Positions 5,423-6,250 of a stretch of 6,250 bases of DNA are shown one piece after another. Where the stretch lies: assembly GCA_022561895.1 (NCBI GenBank), contig JADFQH010000187.1, positions 1-6,250 of the forward strand. Reading direction: 5' to 3'. Position 1 is the first letter of the stretch. Every line of letters begins with the position of its first letter. The notes under the pieces are model-generated. The model was not told where the DNA came from and did not search any database. It saw only the letters and a list, made by a program, of their open reading frames with translations. The position numbers and the translations under genes are program-made. This DNA comes from Methanobacteriota archaeon. Its GTDB lineage: Archaea; Halobacteriota; Halobacteria; Halobacteriales; Halalkalicoccaceae.

Positions 5423-5620
5423 TCAAAAATCGTGTTCGAACGCGTTCTGATCGGTCGACTGGATGATGATCTTGTTCTCTCTGACCCGGACGAACACGTC
5501 ATCCCCGATGCCCATTCCGGCGACGGACAGTTCGTCTTCGTGGAGGTTGAGGTGGGCGTTGTGGTACTCGCCGTTCGTGTCCTTCGCACCGCTCGGACTC
5601 AGTTTTTTTCTGCGGACCAT
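5423..5620 (-). CDS. Small AbrB/SpoVT-like DNA-binding protein
   Basis: The 65-residue product begins MVRRKKLSPSGAKDTNGEYH and contains HLNLHEDELSVAGMGIGDDV followed by FVRVRENKIIIQ. The order LPxxxL-like segment, glycine turn, GDDVFVRV strand and KIIIQ strand is that of the AbrB swapped-hairpin DNA-binding domain, common in haloarchaeal regulators and antitoxins. No toxin gene is adjacent, so a solitary transcription regulator is more likely than an antitoxin. The ATG at 5620 is chosen over one at 5677: a TATA-like CTATAC (5648-5653, minus strand) precedes it by about 28 nt, and the 19 codons between the two starts use AT-rich third positions unlike the rest. The C-terminal tail STDQNAFEHDF is not part of the fold. 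Confidence 0.7.
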   Translation of the reverse strand: MVRRKKLSPSGAKDTNGEYHNAHLNLHEDELSVAGMGIGDDVFVRVRENKIIIQSTDQNAFEHDF

Positions 5621-5647
5621 CGTTTCGTGGCTATCGAATCCACTCGC

Positions 5648-5653
5648 GTATAG
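5648..5653 (-). promoter_or_regulatory. TATA-like box for the AbrB-like gene
   Basis: CTATAC on the minus strand lies 28-33 nt upstream of the ATG at 5620. A second AT-rich element, TATATAATGG (5661-5670), lies further upstream and is too far to serve this start as the primary box. Confidence 0.4.
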
Positions 5654-5763
5654 CTTTGTTCCATTATATAGACGCATAGGACTTCATCGAACCATCCGGC
5701 AGTCCGCTACGATATTGACATCCTCCCCGTGGTAAACGACGGGGATTCCTTCGCGGGGTCGTT

Positions 5764-5810
5764 CGAAACGGCAAGCCGTTTCGTGATGACGGGAGAACTC
5801 CGTTCTCCCG
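5764..5810. repeat. Two adjacent 9-bp perfect hairpins
   Basis: CGAAACGGC/GCCGTTTCG (5764-5783, 2-nt loop) and CGGGAGAAC/GTTCTCCCG (5790-5810, 3-nt loop) are separated by six bases. Both would form on either strand and fit a structured RNA. Confidence 0.75.
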
Positions 5811-5959
5811 AACCACGTCGAGTCGGTCCCGAGTCCCCCGAAGACAACTTCTCGTCCGGCGATCGGACGGTACCGGGTTTGTGCGTGATACGTCGGGCCT
5901 CGGAGAGGCGTGGGATGCTTGGATGTCCGCTTGCACCGCACAGGCCGTGCCATCGACCC

Positions 5960-5981
5960 GACTCGGACTTCCGTCCGAGTC
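5960..5981. repeat. 9-bp perfect inverted repeat (hairpin)
   Basis: GACTCGGAC and GTCCGAGTC flank a 4-base loop that reads GGAA, a GNRA-type tetraloop, on the minus strand. It is the most distal strong hairpin of the element remnant. Confidence 0.7.
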
Positions 5982-6074
5982 TTGCGTCGGGGAGGCTTGC
6001 GTTTTTGATATGGCCAGAATCTCAAATCCGATCGCGGTCATTCACTCCTCCTCACGTCCGTTCGTCGGCGCTCA

Positions 6075-6149
6075 TGGGCCCGCTCGGATTTGAACCAAGG
6101 ACGAGTCGGTTATGAGCCGACCTCTCTAACCAGACTGAGATACAGGCCC
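6075..6149 (-). tRNA. tRNA with CAT anticodon, probably tRNA-Ile2 (or elongator tRNA-Met)
   Basis: A complete 75-nt cloverleaf is visible. The acceptor stem is GGGCCTG with CGGGCCC, discriminator A at 6075. The D stem is TCTC/GAGA. The anticodon stem is GTCGG/CCGAC around loop CTCATAA, with anticodon CAT at 6112-6114. The variable loop has five nucleotides, and the T stem is CTTGG/CCGAG with loop TTCAAAT. There is no intron and CCA is not encoded. It lacks the A1-U72 pair and the three G-C pairs of an initiator. Elongator tRNA-Met of haloarchaea often carries an intron, whereas the GGGCC acceptor resembles tRNA-Ile2, whose CAT is modified with agmatidine to read AUA; so Ile2 is favoured. An AT-rich patch on the minus strand (ATTTTG, about 6176-6182) 27-33 nt upstream may be the promoter. 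Confidence 0.9.
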
Positions 6150-6250
6150 TCGCTCCTCGGTACTAGGTCGCCGAACAAAATTCTGCCGACTGGCGTCTCC
6201 GATAGATAGACTGCGATTCGTCCGCTGGAACCTGCCGTATGGAGCTTTTT

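Larger units (their letters stand above)
5717..6000 (-). mobile_element. IS200/IS605-type (TnpB-associated) right-end remnant with omega-RNA-like hairpin array
   Basis: Read on the minus strand the region ends with a CCCCGT stem, a TTTA-containing loop and ACGGGGAGGATGTC (stem 5725-5730 with 5739-5744). That is the familiar right end of haloarchaeal IS200/IS605 elements carrying tnpB. Upstream are strong hairpins: 5764-5783 (9 bp), 5790-5810 (9 bp), 5853-5869 (6 bp), 5897-5909 (5 bp) and 5960-5981 (9 bp, TTCC loop on the plus strand, GGAA on the minus). In such elements this part is transcribed as the guide (omega) RNA used by TnpB. No tnpA or tnpB coding sequence is present between here and the tRNA, so this is a deletion remnant or a solo right end. 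The left border is not identifiable and about 6000 is a rough limit. Open frames across it (5664-6041, 5684-6025) lack protein-like composition. Confidence 0.6.

Noticed and set aside
5664..6041. Minus-strand open frame starting after a GAGGAG and running through the hairpin array
   Set aside because: Composition is Arg/Ser/Pro-rich and the sequence is dominated by inverted repeats and the IS605-type end; a structured RNA explains it better than a protein.
1..6250. CRISPR array, prophage genes or complete defence system
   Set aside because: No spaced direct repeats, and no Cas, restriction, integrase or phage structural genes are recognisable in the window.

Overview
The window reads as chromosomal DNA of a haloarchaeon (class Halobacteria). 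The evidence is the strongly acidic proteins, GC-rich third codon positions in most genes, TATA-like boxes about 25-30 nt before start codons with little or no leader, a Tat-type signal peptide, a membrane-anchored plant-type ferredoxin, and an archaeal tRNA gene with a CAT anticodon and no encoded CCA. I cannot name the genus.

Layout. At the left edge (1 to about 183, minus strand) lies a clear piece of a type I polyketide synthase ketosynthase domain, running out of the window. It is fused head-on at about 171-183 to a class I SAM methyltransferase gene (plus strand, to 798). The methyltransferase has lost its native N-terminus, so its apparent start codon sits in antisense of the ketosynthase. 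A Tat-exported cupin with a His/Asp/Glu-rich linker (832-1473) follows 33 nt later. Convergent to it is a DJ-1/PfpI (isonitrile hydratase-like) protein (1485-2072, minus). This is divergent from a membrane-anchored [2Fe-2S] ferredoxin (2159-2746), which is followed by a 66-residue unknown protein (2797-2997).

Next is a minus-strand haloarchaeal regulator-like protein with a RecA-like but P-loop-less appearance (3014-3775). A 479-bp stretch after it has no intact gene and seems to hold decayed minus-strand coding fragments (about 3894-4218). A 78-residue Cys-containing protein with an excellent promoter (4255-4491) faces a UspA protein (4572-4991, minus). Just upstream of uspA is a small two-helix membrane protein gene that appears to carry a one-base frameshift (5039-5283, minus). 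A small AbrB-like DNA-binding protein follows (5423-5620, minus).

The right end (about 5717-6000) carries the right-end signature of an IS200/IS605-type (TnpB-associated) element with an array of strong hairpins but no tnpB, just downstream of a minus-strand tRNA gene with a CAT anticodon (6075-6149).

Working together: the only likely co-transcribed pair is methyltransferase and cupin. The minus-strand uspA and small membrane protein are close but each has its own promoter-like box. The rest looks like a patchwork of single leaderless genes with several scars of rearrangement: the PKS junction, a frameshift, decayed fragments and a transposon remnant. I see no complete defence or biosynthetic system inside the window. 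The best leads are the PKS fragment at the left edge and the tnpB-less structured RNA-like region next to the tRNA.
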